A stretch of DNA of 64,000 nt from Falsiruegeria mediterranea M17 (GCF_900302455.1 NZ_ONZG01000003.1:310001-374000), one strand, 5' to 3'; counted from the stretch's first letter, positions 1 to 9,471 are shown. The notes: generated by a model from the letters alone, not told the origin. Numbers and translations: made by a program.

Positions 1-702
1 ACAGGCGACCCCGAGCCGATCTCTGTCGTAAACGAGGCAAAATACATCCAACACAACCCCCAGACACACGAAGGCAGCGAAGGACTGGCCGCCCTGTTCA
101 AGCGGCTGTCCCAGACAAACCCCAAGGTCAACATCGTACGCGCCTTTGAAGACGGTGATTTTGTCTTTGCTCATACCGAATACGACTTTTCGCGCCGCAA
201 CATCGGCTTCGAAGTGTTTCGGTTCGATCAAGGGCAAGCGGTTGAACACTGGGACAACATCCAGCCCCGGCTGGGGCCGAACCTATCGGGCCATGACATG
301 GTGGGTGGGTCGACCGAAGCCCGGGATTTGGAGCAGACAGAAGACAACCGTTCGACCGTCCGCGACTTTGTCCAAACGGTTTTGATCGCGGGGCATGTGG
401 CGCGTCTGGATGACTGGATCACCCAAGGCGCCTTTACCGAGCACAACCCGCATCTGACGGATGACTTGACCGGTCTGGTACAGCACATTTCTGACAAGTC
501 GGCAGTGGGCTATCACCACATGCATCGGATTCTCGCCGAGGGGGATTTTGTCCTCACTGTGTGTGAGGGGAGCCGAAACGGGCAACACAGTGCCCTTTAT
601 GACCTGTTTCGTCTGTCAGAGGGGCGCATCGTCGAGCATTGGGACACGGTTGAAAAGGTGGCCCCCGCGTCCGAGTGGAAGAACGACAACGGCAAGTTTT
701 GA
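1..702 (+). CDS. NTF2/SnoaL-like protein, two tandem domains (5' end outside window)
   Basis: The reading frame is open from base 1, so the N-terminus lies outside the window; about 233 residues are visible. The protein contains two successive SnoaL/NTF2-like alpha+beta barrel halves: the first closes with an EHWDNIQP motif near residue 80, and the second closes with EHWDTVEKV near residue 215. This ending is typical of small SnoaL-like proteins that act as isomerases, hydrolases or binding proteins on small molecules. Substrate cannot be read from the sequence. The stop lies 6 bases from the stop of the convergent LysR gene. Family assignment is firm, function is unknown. Confidence 0.8.
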   Translation, partial: TGDPEPISVVNEAKYIQHNPQTHEGSEGLAALFKRLSQTNPKVNIVRAFEDGDFVFAHTEYDFSRRNIGFEVFRFDQGQAVEHWDNIQPRLGPNLSGHDMVGGSTEARDLEQTEDNRSTVRDFVQTVLIAGHVARLDDWITQGAFTEHNPHLTDDLTGLVQHISDKSAVGYHHMHRILAEGDFVLTVCEGSRNGQHSALYDLFRLSEGRIVEHWDTVEKVAPASEWKNDNGKF

Positions 703-708
703 TGCGTC

Positions 709-1605
709 CTAAATGCTCGGTGCTGCCAGCTGATCTTGCAACCAATCGCGAAAGGCCTGCAAAGGTGCCGAGTCTGTCGTTCCTTGCGGCCAGACCAGAT
801 AGTAGCGTCCAAGGCTGACCGCAGGGCCATCCCAGGCACAGACCAATCGCCCATCCAACACGTCCTGCGCCACCAAGAAGCTGGGCAGCAAGGCGACGCC
901 AAGCCCGTGAACCGCGGCCTGTATCATCGTCGAAAACTGATCAAACAACATGCCGTGCACGCCAAACGCCTCGACCCCTTGGGCCGCGAACCATTGCTCC
1001 CAAGCGTCTGGTCGCGTGTCGAGGTGCAAGAGCGAGGCCGATAGGAGCCATTCGGGTGTTCCGTCGGACTGTTCCATCAAACCGGGCGCGCAGACGGGGA
1101 TCACCTCTTCGCGCATGAGTTCCAGATAGTTCACCCCGGCCCAGTCCTGAGCGCCAAAGTGGATGGCGGCATCGAACCCTTCGGTGCTGAAATCAAACGG
1201 CCGCAGGCGGGTGTTCAGGTTCATGGTCACGCCCGGGTTCTTGCGGGCAAAATCCTGCAACCGCGGCGCCAACCAATGCATGCCAAAGGCGGGCAGGATG
1301 GCCAACTGCAGCGACCCGCCTTGCGGGTTGGCCTTGAGTTTGAGCGAGGCCTGCGCCAGTTGCTGCAAAAGGGTTCTTACGGTTTCCACATACTCTTGCG
1401 CCGCCGGGGTCAGTTGCAAACGCATCTGCGACCGCTCGATCAGGGCGACGCCCAATTGCTCTTCCAACGTCTTCAATTGCCGGCTGACAGCGCTTTGCGT
1501 CAAAGACAGCTCGCCCGCCGCAGCAGATGCGCTGCCCAGCCTGTCGACGGCCTCCAACGCCAGAAGGGAATTGATCGAGGGGAGAAAGCGCCGGGGTGCG
1601 ATCAT
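709..1605 (-). CDS. LysR-family transcriptional regulator (GcvA-like)
   Basis: A 298-residue LysR regulator: an N-terminal winged helix-turn-helix (LSLTQSAVSRQLKTLEEQLG, about residues 34-53) followed by a two-lobed periplasmic-binding-protein-like effector domain. I chose the ATG at 1605 because GAGGAAA lies 7-8 bases upstream; an upstream in-frame ATG at 1620 is possible. A small inverted repeat, ATGAG-N5-CTCAT (1606-1620), overlaps this region and could contribute to autoregulation. It is divergent from the E1 fusion/acyltransferase/ALDH/oxidase operon starting at 1784, so that operon is its probable target; the inducer is unknown. Confidence 0.9.
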   Translation of the reverse strand: MIAPRRFLPSINSLLALEAVDRLGSASAAAGELSLTQSAVSRQLKTLEEQLGVALIERSQMRLQLTPAAQEYVETVRTLLQQLAQASLKLKANPQGGSLQLAILPAFGMHWLAPRLQDFARKNPGVTMNLNTRLRPFDFSTEGFDAAIHFGAQDWAGVNYLELMREEVIPVCAPGLMEQSDGTPEWLLSASLLHLDTRPDAWEQWFAAQGVEAFGVHGMLFDQFSTMIQAAVHGLGVALLPSFLVAQDVLDGRLVCAWDGPAVSLGRYYLVWPQGTTDSAPLQAFRDWLQDQLAAPSI

Positions 1606-1783
1606 ATGAGTTTTCCTCATGCCTTTTGGATTTATTATCACTCGCGCTTTCCCTGGTCCAGAGCGATATAGGACCGGTACACCCAATCATGCGGGACGCC
1701 GCATGAGCATTTCGCACGCGCCCACCAAGCGTGTACCCTGAGGTCGGAGCATTGCCCCGCACCTTGCAAGAGAAGGCCAACAC

Positions 1784-3973
1784 ATGGATCGCGCCCAGAT
1801 CGTTCACGAAAACTTCCTGTCTCGGGTGGCCTCGGGCGACTTGCCCACAGGTGCGCCGCCGTGTGAGGGGTTGAACAAGACGGACGCGGTGTCGCTCTAC
1901 CATGCACAGGTGCTCAGCCGGGCATTGGATCGCACCAGCCGGGCGATGCAGAAGGCGGGGCAGGGGTTCTATACCATCGGCTCGTCCGGGCACGAGGGGA
2001 TGGCGGCGGTGGCCCATGCGCTGCGCCCCGATGACATCGCATTCCTGCACTATCGTGATGCGGCGTTTCAGATCGCGCGCGCGGATCAGGTGCCGGGTCA
2101 GCAGATCGCCTGGGACATGTTGTTGAGTTTTGCCTGCTCGTCCGAAGACCCCACATCCGGGGGGCGGCACAAGGTGCTGGGGTCCAAGGCTCTGATGATC
2201 CCGCCGCAGACCTCGACCATCGCCAGCCACCTGCCCAAGGCGGTTGGGGCGGCCTATTCGCTGGGCTCCGCGCGCCGTCACGCGCCCGAGCATCGCGAGT
2301 TGCCCGAGGATGGCATTGCGATTTGCACATTCGGTGATGCCTCCGCCAACCACTCGACCGCGCAGGGGGCGATCAACACGGCTGGCTGGACCTCGATCCA
2401 GTCAGTGCCCTTGCCACTCTTGATGGTGTGCGAGGACAACGGGATCGGCATTTCGACCAAGACGCCCAAAGGTTGGATCGAAATGTCGATGGAACACCGT
2501 CCCGGCATCAAGTATTTCCGGGCCAACGGTCTGGACATCTTTGAAACCTATGCCGTGACGCAAGAGGCAGCTGAATACGTCCGCACCCGCCGCAAACCGG
2601 CCTTTCTGCATTTGATGGCCGTGCGCTTGTATGGCCATGCTGGGGCCGATGTCCCGACCACCTATCTCAGCAAATCCGAGGTCGAGGCTGATGAGGCCAA
2701 TGATCCGCTGCTGCATACCGTTCGTTTGCTTGATCAGTCCGGAGCAATGACGCCAGATCAAGCGTTGAAGGTTTATTCCGACACCTGTGCCCGCACGGAC
2801 CGGGTTGCCGCGGAAGCCGCCAAACGTCCGCATTTGCAGGACGCAAAGGCGGTGATGGCCAGCCTGATCCCGCCGAAACGCGAGTGCAAGCCCAGCAACG
2901 GTCCAAGTGCCGATGAACGTGCCGCCGCCTTTGGCTCGGACATGCGGGCGATGGATGACCCGCAGCCCATGAGCCGCCTGATCAACTGGGCGCTGACCGA
3001 TCTTATGCTGGAACATGGCGAGATCGTCATGATGGGCGAGGATGTGGGCCGCAAAGGCGGGGTCTATGGCGTCACGCAAAAGCTGCAGCATCGGTTCGGT
3101 TCGGATCGGATGATTGACACACTGCTGGATGAGCAATCCATTCTTGGGCTGGCGATTGGCATGGCACACAACGGGTTCCTGCCAATGCCGGAAATCCAGT
3201 TCCTCGCCTATCTGCACAACGCCGAGGATCAGCTGCGCGGCGAGGCGGCGACTTTGCCGTTCTTCTCGAACGGCCAATTCACCAACCCGATGATCCTGCG
3301 GATCGCGGGGCTGGGGTATCAAAAAGGTTTCGGCGGGCATTTCCACAATGACAACTCGTTGGCCGTGCTGCGCGACATTCCCGGCGTGATCATTGCCTGC
3401 CCCTCGACCGGCGCAGAAGCGGCGCAGATGATGCGCGAATGCGTGCGGCTGGCGCGCGAGGAGCAGCGGGTGATCGTCTTCCTAGAACCCATCGCACTCT
3501 ACCCGATGCGCGACCTGCACGAAGCGCAAGATGGCGGCTGGATGACCCGCTATCCGTCTCCCGATCAGCGGATCGGGTTGGGAGAGGTTGGGGTGCATGG
3601 TGACGGCACCGACTTGGCCATCGTGACCTATGGCAACGGGCATTATCTGTCCAAGCAAGCGCTGCCCGAATTGCAGGCGGCGGGTGTGAGCACCCGCATC
3701 ATCGACATGCGCTGGCTTGCGCCCCTGCCACAAGAGGCGCTGCTCGCAGCCACAAAAGACTGCAAAAATGTGTTGATCGTCGATGAATGCCGCCGCACCG
3801 GAAGCCAATCCGAGGCGCTGATGACGCTGTTCACCGAACAGAGCGATCACCCCATTGCCCGCGTCGCGGCCGAGGACAGTTTCATCGCCACCGGTCCGGC
3901 CTACGCTGCACCCTTGCCGTCGAAAGATGGGATCGTTGCCGCCGCGTTCGCCCTGACAGGAGCAAGAAAATGA
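1784..3973 (+). CDS. 2-oxoacid dehydrogenase E1, alpha and beta subunits fused
   Basis: A 729-residue thiamine-diphosphate enzyme with an E1-alpha-like half (about 1-370) followed by an E1-beta-like transketolase half (about 380-729). The ThDP/Mg motif is seen as GDASANHSTAQ ... EDN in the alpha half, and the beta half carries the expected MMGEDVGRKGGVYGVT segment. Such enzymes decarboxylate 2-oxoacids and pass the acyl group to a lipoylated E2. No E2 or E3 is in the window. A GAGAAGG ribosome site precedes the ATG, and the stop overlaps the next start (ATGA). The neighbouring oxidase and semialdehyde dehydrogenase suggest amino acid or amine catabolism; the true 2-oxoacid is not determinable. 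A branched-chain type substrate or 2-oxoadipate are both possible. Confidence 0.88.
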   Translation: MDRAQIVHENFLSRVASGDLPTGAPPCEGLNKTDAVSLYHAQVLSRALDRTSRAMQKAGQGFYTIGSSGHEGMAAVAHALRPDDIAFLHYRDAAFQIARADQVPGQQIAWDMLLSFACSSEDPTSGGRHKVLGSKALMIPPQTSTIASHLPKAVGAAYSLGSARRHAPEHRELPEDGIAICTFGDASANHSTAQGAINTAGWTSIQSVPLPLLMVCEDNGIGISTKTPKGWIEMSMEHRPGIKYFRANGLDIFETYAVTQEAAEYVRTRRKPAFLHLMAVRLYGHAGADVPTTYLSKSEVEADEANDPLLHTVRLLDQSGAMTPDQALKVYSDTCARTDRVAAEAAKRPHLQDAKAVMASLIPPKRECKPSNGPSADERAAAFGSDMRAMDDPQPMSRLINWALTDLMLEHGEIVMMGEDVGRKGGVYGVTQKLQHRFGSDRMIDTLLDEQSILGLAIGMAHNGFLPMPEIQFLAYLHNAEDQLRGEAATLPFFSNGQFTNPMILRIAGLGYQKGFGGHFHNDNSLAVLRDIPGVIIACPSTGAEAAQMMRECVRLAREEQRVIVFLEPIALYPMRDLHEAQDGGWMTRYPSPDQRIGLGEVGVHGDGTDLAIVTYGNGHYLSKQALPELQAAGVSTRIIDMRWLAPLPQEALLAATKDCKNVLIVDECRRTGSQSEALMTLFTEQSDHPIARVAAEDSFIATGPAYAAPLPSKDGIVAAAFALTGARK

Positions 3974-5004
3974 CCCGCACAGCCGTCGTGATCTGCCCCG
4001 GACGCGGAACCTACAACAAGCCCGAACTTGGTTATCTGCACCGCCACCACGGCACCCGGATGGAGATGTTTCGCGGCTTTGACGCCATCCGCGCCGAAGC
4101 CGGTCAGAAATCTGTGACCGAACTGGACAGCGCCAGCCGGTTTATGGTCAGCACCTATTCGCGCGGAGATGTTGCCTCACCCTTGATCTATGCCGCCTCG
4201 CTGGCAGACGCGCAGGCCCTGGCCGAAGATATCGACGTGGTGGCTGTCACTGGAAATTCGATGGGCTGGTATATTGCTCTGGCTGCGGCCGGGGCGCTGT
4301 CGCCGCAGGATGGGTTCCGCGTTGTGAACACCATGGGCACGCTGATGCAAGAGCAACTGATTGGCGGGCAATTGGTATATCCGTATATCGGCGAAACTTG
4401 GGAAAACGACCCCGCGCGCAAGGCCGAGTTGCTGGCCGACGTGGCCCGGATCAACGCCGCGCCAGATTGCGATCTGGCGTTGTCCATCGATTTGGGCGGG
4501 ATGCTGGTGCTTGCCGGAAACGAGGCCGGGCTGAAGGCGTTTGAGGCAAGCCAGCCTACCGTGCAAGAGCGGTTCCCGATGCGGCTGGCCAACCACGCGG
4601 CGTTCCACACTGCTCTGCAAACGCCTGTCGCGGCTGAGGGGCGTGCCCGTCTTCCCGTCAGCTTATTCACCCAACCTGACCTTCCATTGATCGATGGGCG
4701 CGGCAAGATTTGGTGGCCGGGAGCTTGCGACCCGCAGGCGCTTTGGGACTACACTCTGGGCCATCAGGTGACCGAGAGTTATGATTTTACCCACGCGATC
4801 CAGACCGCCGCGCGCGAGTTCGCGCCGGATCTGTTCATCGTGACGGGCCCCGGCGCGACCCTGGGCGGTGCAGTTGCGCAATCGCTGACCTTAGGCAACT
4901 GGCGCGGCATGTCCGACAAGGCGCAGTTCCAGGCGCTGCAAGCCGAAGACCCATTCCTGATTTCAATGGGCCGCGATGATCAGCGCGCCCTTGTGACCCC
5001 CTGA
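3970..5004 (+). CDS. malonyl-CoA:ACP acyltransferase-like protein
   Basis: A 344-residue protein of the FabD-type acyltransferase fold. The nucleophile elbow is GNSMGW (Ser97), an arginine at about 117 sits where FabD uses Arg to bind the carboxylate of malonyl-CoA, and the second catalytic histidine appears in the NHAAFHT motif near 205-209. The usual N-terminal GQGSQ motif is replaced by PGRGTY. The gene overlaps the E1 fusion by ATGA, so translation is coupled. FabD normally sits with fatty acid synthesis genes; here it lies in an oxidative operon without an obvious acyl carrier protein. It may move a dicarboxylic acyl group to a carrier or act as a hydrolase; this is inference. Confidence 0.75.
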   Translation: MTRTAVVICPGRGTYNKPELGYLHRHHGTRMEMFRGFDAIRAEAGQKSVTELDSASRFMVSTYSRGDVASPLIYAASLADAQALAEDIDVVAVTGNSMGWYIALAAAGALSPQDGFRVVNTMGTLMQEQLIGGQLVYPYIGETWENDPARKAELLADVARINAAPDCDLALSIDLGGMLVLAGNEAGLKAFEASQPTVQERFPMRLANHAAFHTALQTPVAAEGRARLPVSLFTQPDLPLIDGRGKIWWPGACDPQALWDYTLGHQVTESYDFTHAIQTAAREFAPDLFIVTGPGATLGGAVAQSLTLGNWRGMSDKAQFQALQAEDPFLISMGRDDQRALVTP

Positions 5005-5034
5005 TACCCGATTGTCTTAGAGGAGAGATAAGAC

Positions 5035-6537
5035 ATGACCCACACCGATATTTTGACTGCTGCCGGATTGACCGAACTCCAACTGACCGGCGGAACCCTG
5101 TCCGTCACTACGCCAATCGACGGCAGCGAGATCGCACAGCTCAAGATGCACAGCGTTGCTGAGGCGCAGGCGCAGATCGCGGCGGCCAATGATGCGTTCC
5201 AAGCCTGGCGCAGCGTGCCCGCACCCCGCCGGGGTGAGCTGGTGCGCCTGCTGGGCAACGAGCTGCGCGCGCAGAAAGAGACGCTTGGCCGTCTCGTGAC
5301 GTTGGAATGCGGCAAGATCTATCAAGAGGGTCTGGGCGAAGTGCAGGAGATGATCGACATCTGCGATTTTGCCGTTGGCCTGTCCCGGCAGCTTTACGGT
5401 CTGACCATCGCGTCCGAGCGTCCGGGGCATTCCATGCGCGAGACTTGGCACCCGATGGGGGTTTGCGGTGTGATCACCGCCTTCAACTTTCCCGTGGCGC
5501 CCTGGTGCTGGAACGCCGCGCTTGCGCTGGTCTGCGGCGATCCGGTGATCTGGAAACCGTCCGAGAAGACGCCGCTGACGGCACTGGCGGTGCAAAAGAT
5601 CTGCGACAAGGTGATGGCCGAGTTTGGCGAGGATGCCCCCAAAGGGCTGATCCAGACCCTGATCGGCGAACGTGACCTGGGCCAGACGCTGACCGCATCC
5701 AAGGATGTCGCCATCGTCTCGGCCACCGGCTCGGTTCCTATGGGGCGGGCCGTGGCCGGCGATGTGGCGGCGCGTCTTGGGCGGTCGATCCTGGAGCCGG
5801 GCGGCAACAACGCGATGATCGTGGCGCCTTCGGCGGATTTGGAAATGGCCCTGCGCGCGATTGTGTTTTCCGCCGTGGGAACGGCCGGGCAGCGCTGCAC
5901 CACCCTGCGCCGACTGATCGTGCATGCGGATGTCTACGATCAGCTGATCCCGCGCCTGAAGGCGGCTTATGCGTCTTTGCCAATCGGTGATCCGCTGGAC
6001 GAGGGCGCATTGGTCGGACCGTTGATCGACGCAGATGCGATGATGGCGATGGATCGCGCGCTGGAGCAGGCGAAGGCCGAGGGGGGCACGGTACACGGTG
6101 GCAAGCAGGTGTTGACCGACAACCACGGTGCTGCGGCCTATGTGGCACCGGCAATTGTCGAGATGCCCGAGCAATCAGCGATCATGCATCACGAGACGTT
6201 CGCGCCGATCCTATATGTTGTACAATACGACGATCTGGATCAGGCGGTTGCGATGCAAAACGCCGTTCCTCAGGGCCTGTCGAGCTGTATCTTTTCGACG
6301 GATGTACGCGAGACAGAAACCTTCCTCTCTGCCGTTGGCAGCGACTGCGGCATCGCCAACGTCAACATCGGCCCCTCGGGCGCTGAGATCGGCGGTGCCT
6401 TTGGTGGTGAAAAGGAGACCGGTGGCGGTCGCGAGAGTGGATCGGATGCCTGGAAAGGGTATATGCGTCGTCAGACCAACACGGTGAACTACTCACGCGA
6501 GCTTCCTCTGGCGCAAGGGATCAAGTTTGACATTTGA
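5035..6537 (+). CDS. aldehyde dehydrogenase, ALDH7 / AmaB-type (semialdehyde dehydrogenase)
   Basis: A 500-residue NAD(P)-dependent aldehyde dehydrogenase. The cofactor-binding region (VITAFNFPVAPWCWN), the general base region (LEPGGNNA) and the catalytic cysteine (AGQRCTT, near residue 288) are intact, and the C-terminus has the GGAFGGEKETGGGRESGSD motif of ALDH7. ALDH7 enzymes oxidise L-alpha-aminoadipate semialdehyde (piperideine-6-carboxylate), the AmaB step of lysine/pipecolate catabolism. A GAGGAGA ribosome site lies before the ATG. The next gene, an FAD oxidase, could supply the aldehyde, as AmaA does for AmaB in Pseudomonas. Family assignment is strong; the exact substrate is inferred. 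Confidence 0.9.
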   Translation: MTHTDILTAAGLTELQLTGGTLSVTTPIDGSEIAQLKMHSVAEAQAQIAAANDAFQAWRSVPAPRRGELVRLLGNELRAQKETLGRLVTLECGKIYQEGLGEVQEMIDICDFAVGLSRQLYGLTIASERPGHSMRETWHPMGVCGVITAFNFPVAPWCWNAALALVCGDPVIWKPSEKTPLTALAVQKICDKVMAEFGEDAPKGLIQTLIGERDLGQTLTASKDVAIVSATGSVPMGRAVAGDVAARLGRSILEPGGNNAMIVAPSADLEMALRAIVFSAVGTAGQRCTTLRRLIVHADVYDQLIPRLKAAYASLPIGDPLDEGALVGPLIDADAMMAMDRALEQAKAEGGTVHGGKQVLTDNHGAAAYVAPAIVEMPEQSAIMHHETFAPILYVVQYDDLDQAVAMQNAVPQGLSSCIFSTDVRETETFLSAVGSDCGIANVNIGPSGAEIGGAFGGEKETGGGRESGSDAWKGYMRRQTNTVNYSRELPLAQGIKFDI

Positions 6538-7801
6538 AAACGCCCAAAATCTATGGCACCAGACCTGCGCCGAACAGGTCGAGGCCCCTGTTCTGTCAAG
6601 TGACGTGACCGTCGATCTTGTGGTGATCGGCGGTGGCTATACCGGGTGCTCGGCGGCGTTGCATGCGGCGCAGATGGGTGCCTCGGTCTGTCTGCTGGAA
6701 GCGGAGGAGATCGGTCATGGTGGCTCGGGCCGGAATGTCGGTCTCGCCAATGCGGGGCTTTGGCTGCCGCCTGCCGAGATTCGCAAACATATGGGGGACG
6801 GGCCTGGTGACCGTCTGGTGAGCCTGTTGGCTGACGCGCCGCGTTTGGTGTTCGACCTGATCGCGCGTCACGGCATTGCGTGCGAGGCGGTACAGAACGG
6901 CACCTTGCATTGCGCCCATTCACCTGCTGGGTTCAAGGATCTGCAGGTGCGCCACACGCAGCTCCAGTCCTCGGGTGCGCCAGTTGATTTGTTGGATGCA
7001 GAAGAGACGGCGGCACGCACAGGCTCTGACGCTTTTTATGGGGGGTTGTTTGATCCCCGCGCAGGCACGATCCAGCCCTTGAGCTACGCGCGCGGTCTTG
7101 CGCGGGCTGCCGTGCAAGCATGGGCGCAAGTGTATCAAAACAGCCCGGCACTTCGCATTCAGCATGACGGAGATGTTTGGCACGTGGAAACGGCAGGGGG
7201 CACCGTGCGGGCAAAGGCGCTGATCCACGCGACCAATGCGTATCACCGTGACCTGGCCTCAAGCGCGCCTGAATATGTCCCCGTACATTATTTTCAGTGC
7301 GCCACTGATCCTTTGCCCGAAGCGCTACGCGCCACCATTCTGCCCGGCGGCGAAGGGTGCTGGGACACGGGCCTTATCATGACGTCGTTTCGCATGGACG
7401 AAGCCGGGCGGCTGGTGATCGGGGCGATGGGGAATCTGGGGCATGCGGCCAGCGACATTCACCGCGCATGGGTCAGGCGCAAACTGATCGAGCTTTATCC
7501 TGAATTGCGGGAGGTGCCGCTTGGTCAAGGCTGGCACGGGCGCATCGCCATGACCTCGGATCATATCCCCAAGATCACCGCGATCGGCCCCAGAGCCTAT
7601 GCCGTGCATGGCTATTCGGGGCGTGGGATCGGGCCAGGAACGGTCTTTGGCAAGGGTATGGCCGAGGCGCTGATCACAGGCGATGACATGCGGCTGCCGA
7701 TCCCGGCGATTGACGCTTATCATGAATGGATGACCAGCGCCCGTCAGATATTCTTTGAGACGGGCGCCACGTTGACGCATTTGTTCAAAGCACGCTTTTA
7801 G
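6527..7801 (+). CDS. FAD-dependent amine/amino acid oxidase (DAO family, PuuB/AmaA-like)
   Basis: A 424-residue DAO-family flavoprotein. The Rossmann dinucleotide motif is VVIGGGYTGCSAALHAA near residues 28-44, followed by the GGSGRNVG segment, and the C-terminus has HGYSGRGIGPGT, which closes over the flavin. Translation probably starts at TTG 6527: AAGGGATCAAG lies just upstream, the start overlaps the ALDH stop, and no better ATG is near. Enzymes of this group oxidise secondary or primary amines such as gamma-glutamylputrescine, sarcosine or pipecolate with release of H2O2 or transfer to quinones. Its pairing with an ALDH7 enzyme fits pipecolate-to-aminoadipate semialdehyde chemistry but other amines are possible. 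Confidence 0.87.
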   Translation: MTFENAQNLWHQTCAEQVEAPVLSSDVTVDLVVIGGGYTGCSAALHAAQMGASVCLLEAEEIGHGGSGRNVGLANAGLWLPPAEIRKHMGDGPGDRLVSLLADAPRLVFDLIARHGIACEAVQNGTLHCAHSPAGFKDLQVRHTQLQSSGAPVDLLDAEETAARTGSDAFYGGLFDPRAGTIQPLSYARGLARAAVQAWAQVYQNSPALRIQHDGDVWHVETAGGTVRAKALIHATNAYHRDLASSAPEYVPVHYFQCATDPLPEALRATILPGGEGCWDTGLIMTSFRMDEAGRLVIGAMGNLGHAASDIHRAWVRRKLIELYPELREVPLGQGWHGRIAMTSDHIPKITAIGPRAYAVHGYSGRGIGPGTVFGKGMAEALITGDDMRLPIPAIDAYHEWMTSARQIFFETGATLTHLFKARF

Positions 7802-8502
7802 ACCGAGCGCGTGATGCCGCCGTCCACCCGGATGTTCTGCCCGGTGATGTATCCACCACCGTCGGAGGCCAGCATGGCAACGACCGAGGCGATCTCGTCA
7901 TAGCTGCGCCCGTAACGGCCCATCGGGATGCGGGCGCGGAACTCCTCTTTTTCCGGCAGGCTGTCGATAAAGCCGGGCAGCACGTTGTTCATGCGAATGT
8001 TTTCGGGCGCGTACTTGTCGGCATAGAGCTTGGTAAAGGCTGCGAGCCCTGCACGAAACACGCCCGAGGTTGGAAACACCGGATCGGGTTCAAAGGCCGC
8101 AAAGGTCGAAATGTTGATGATCGCCCCGCCACCCTGGGCTTGCATGATCGGGGTCACTAGGCGGGTGGGGCGAACGGCGTTCATGAAATAGACGTCCATG
8201 CCTGTGTGCCAGTCTTCGTCGGTCAGTTCCAGAACCGCCGCGCGGGGGCCGTGACCTGCGGAATTCACCAGAACGTCGACACGGCCCCAATGGGCCATCG
8301 CTGCATCAACCAATATCTGCAGATCGTCGTTGGATTGATTTGATCCGGTGACGCCGACGCCGCCCAATTCGGCGGCCAGGGCCTCTCCCTTGCCCGAAGA
8401 CGACAATATCCCTACCTTGAACCCATCCGCCGCCAAGCGCCGCGCGCTGTCGGCGCCCATGCCGCTGCCACCTGCGGTGACCAATGCAACTTTCTCTGTC
8501 AT
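7798..8502 (-). CDS. short-chain dehydrogenase/reductase
   Basis: A 234-residue classical SDR: N-terminal cofactor motif TAGGSGMG (about 9-16), NSAGHG after strand 4, a catalytic serine in the INISTFAAF region, and C-terminal GGGYITGQNIRVDGG. The canonical catalytic YxxxK tyrosine is not obvious: the segment reads FRAGLAAFTKLYADKY, where the expected tyrosine position appears as phenylalanine or arginine, so activity or catalytic set may be altered. GGAG precedes the ATG. Its stop overlaps the stop of the oxidase gene by a few bases. It is divergent from a LysR gene that may control it. Substrate unknown. Confidence 0.85.
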   Translation of the reverse strand: MTEKVALVTAGGSGMGADSARRLAADGFKVGILSSSGKGEALAAELGGVGVTGSNQSNDDLQILVDAAMAHWGRVDVLVNSAGHGPRAAVLELTDEDWHTGMDVYFMNAVRPTRLVTPIMQAQGGGAIINISTFAAFEPDPVFPTSGVFRAGLAAFTKLYADKYAPENIRMNNVLPGFIDSLPEKEEFRARIPMGRYGRSYDEIASVVAMLASDGGGYITGQNIRVDGGITRSV

Positions 8503-8600
8503 GCTAAATCTCCTTGTTTGTACCTAGGATGGGCATGGACATGGAATTTGACCAATGAGATTACTTGTCTCTATGATGTAGAAAATCTACTGGATATGTC

Positions 8601-9461
8601 ATGTCTAGACTGCCTCCCCTCAACGCGCTGCGGGCCTTTGCTGCTGCGGGCCGACATCTGAATTTTCGACTGGCAGCCGAGGAGTTGGGGGTGACCCAAG
8701 GTGCCGTGGCACAGCAGGTTCGCGGGTTGGAGGCGCGCCTTGGGGTGCAGTTATTCGATAGGGTCGCCCGGGGCCTGGAGTTGACGCGGACAGGGCGCGC
8801 CTATCTGGCGCCGGTCAGTCGTGCCTTTGCGCTGTTGGAGGAAGCGACCGAAGGTGTCGGGATGCAGTCGCGGACACTGACAATCAGTGTGACACCATCG
8901 TTTGCGTCAAGATGGCTGGTGCCGCGCCTGGGGCGATTGACCGATGCGCATCCCGATCTGGATGTACGGGTGGATGCGCGTCCCGGTCTGGCCAATTTTC
9001 AGAGCGACGGGATCGATATCGCGGTCCGGCAGGGGACACCGCCCTTTGGTCTGGGGCTAGTGGCCGAGCCGCTTTTTGCGTCCTCGTTCATTGCGGTCTG
9101 TAGTCCGAGGTTGAAGGATATTGGGGAGCCTCGAGATTTGCGGCGGCATGTGCTGCTGCATGACAGCCACGGGCTTTGGCCGCTCTATCTGGAACAATTG
9201 GGGGTCAGCCCGGGACCCAGGGCGATCAGCTTCAACCAGACGAGCCTGGCCATTGATGCGGCGGTGGCAGGGCAGGGGGTCGCTCTGGCGAATGCGCCCC
9301 TGGTGGCGGATGAGATCGAACGCGGAGGGTTGCGGCAGGTGTTCGAGGTTGGATTGAATGCAGATCCTGGTTTCTATGTCGTCGCTCCACGCCACCCCCG
9401 CGTTCCCGACCCGGTCAGGCTGATGCGAGCGTGGTTGTTGGCCGAAGCTGCAAGCGGGTGA
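8601..9461 (+). CDS. LysR-family transcriptional regulator (GcvA-like)
   Basis: A 286-residue LysR protein beginning MSRLPPLNALRAFAAAGRHL, the hallmark N-terminus of the GcvA-like subgroup, with helix-turn-helix LGVTQGAVAQQVRGLEARLG at about residues 29-48 and a C-terminal substrate-binding-like domain. It is divergent from the SDR gene across 98 bases, the classical arrangement for a LysR activator and its target. The sequence does not tell the inducer. It is a second, distinct LysR from the one ending at 709; the two share only family features. Confidence 0.92.
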   Translation: MSRLPPLNALRAFAAAGRHLNFRLAAEELGVTQGAVAQQVRGLEARLGVQLFDRVARGLELTRTGRAYLAPVSRAFALLEEATEGVGMQSRTLTISVTPSFASRWLVPRLGRLTDAHPDLDVRVDARPGLANFQSDGIDIAVRQGTPPFGLGLVAEPLFASSFIAVCSPRLKDIGEPRDLRRHVLLHDSHGLWPLYLEQLGVSPGPRAISFNQTSLAIDAAVAGQGVALANAPLVADEIERGGLRQVFEVGLNADPGFYVVAPRHPRVPDPVRLMRAWLLAEAASG

Positions 9462-9471
9462 TTAATAAAGG

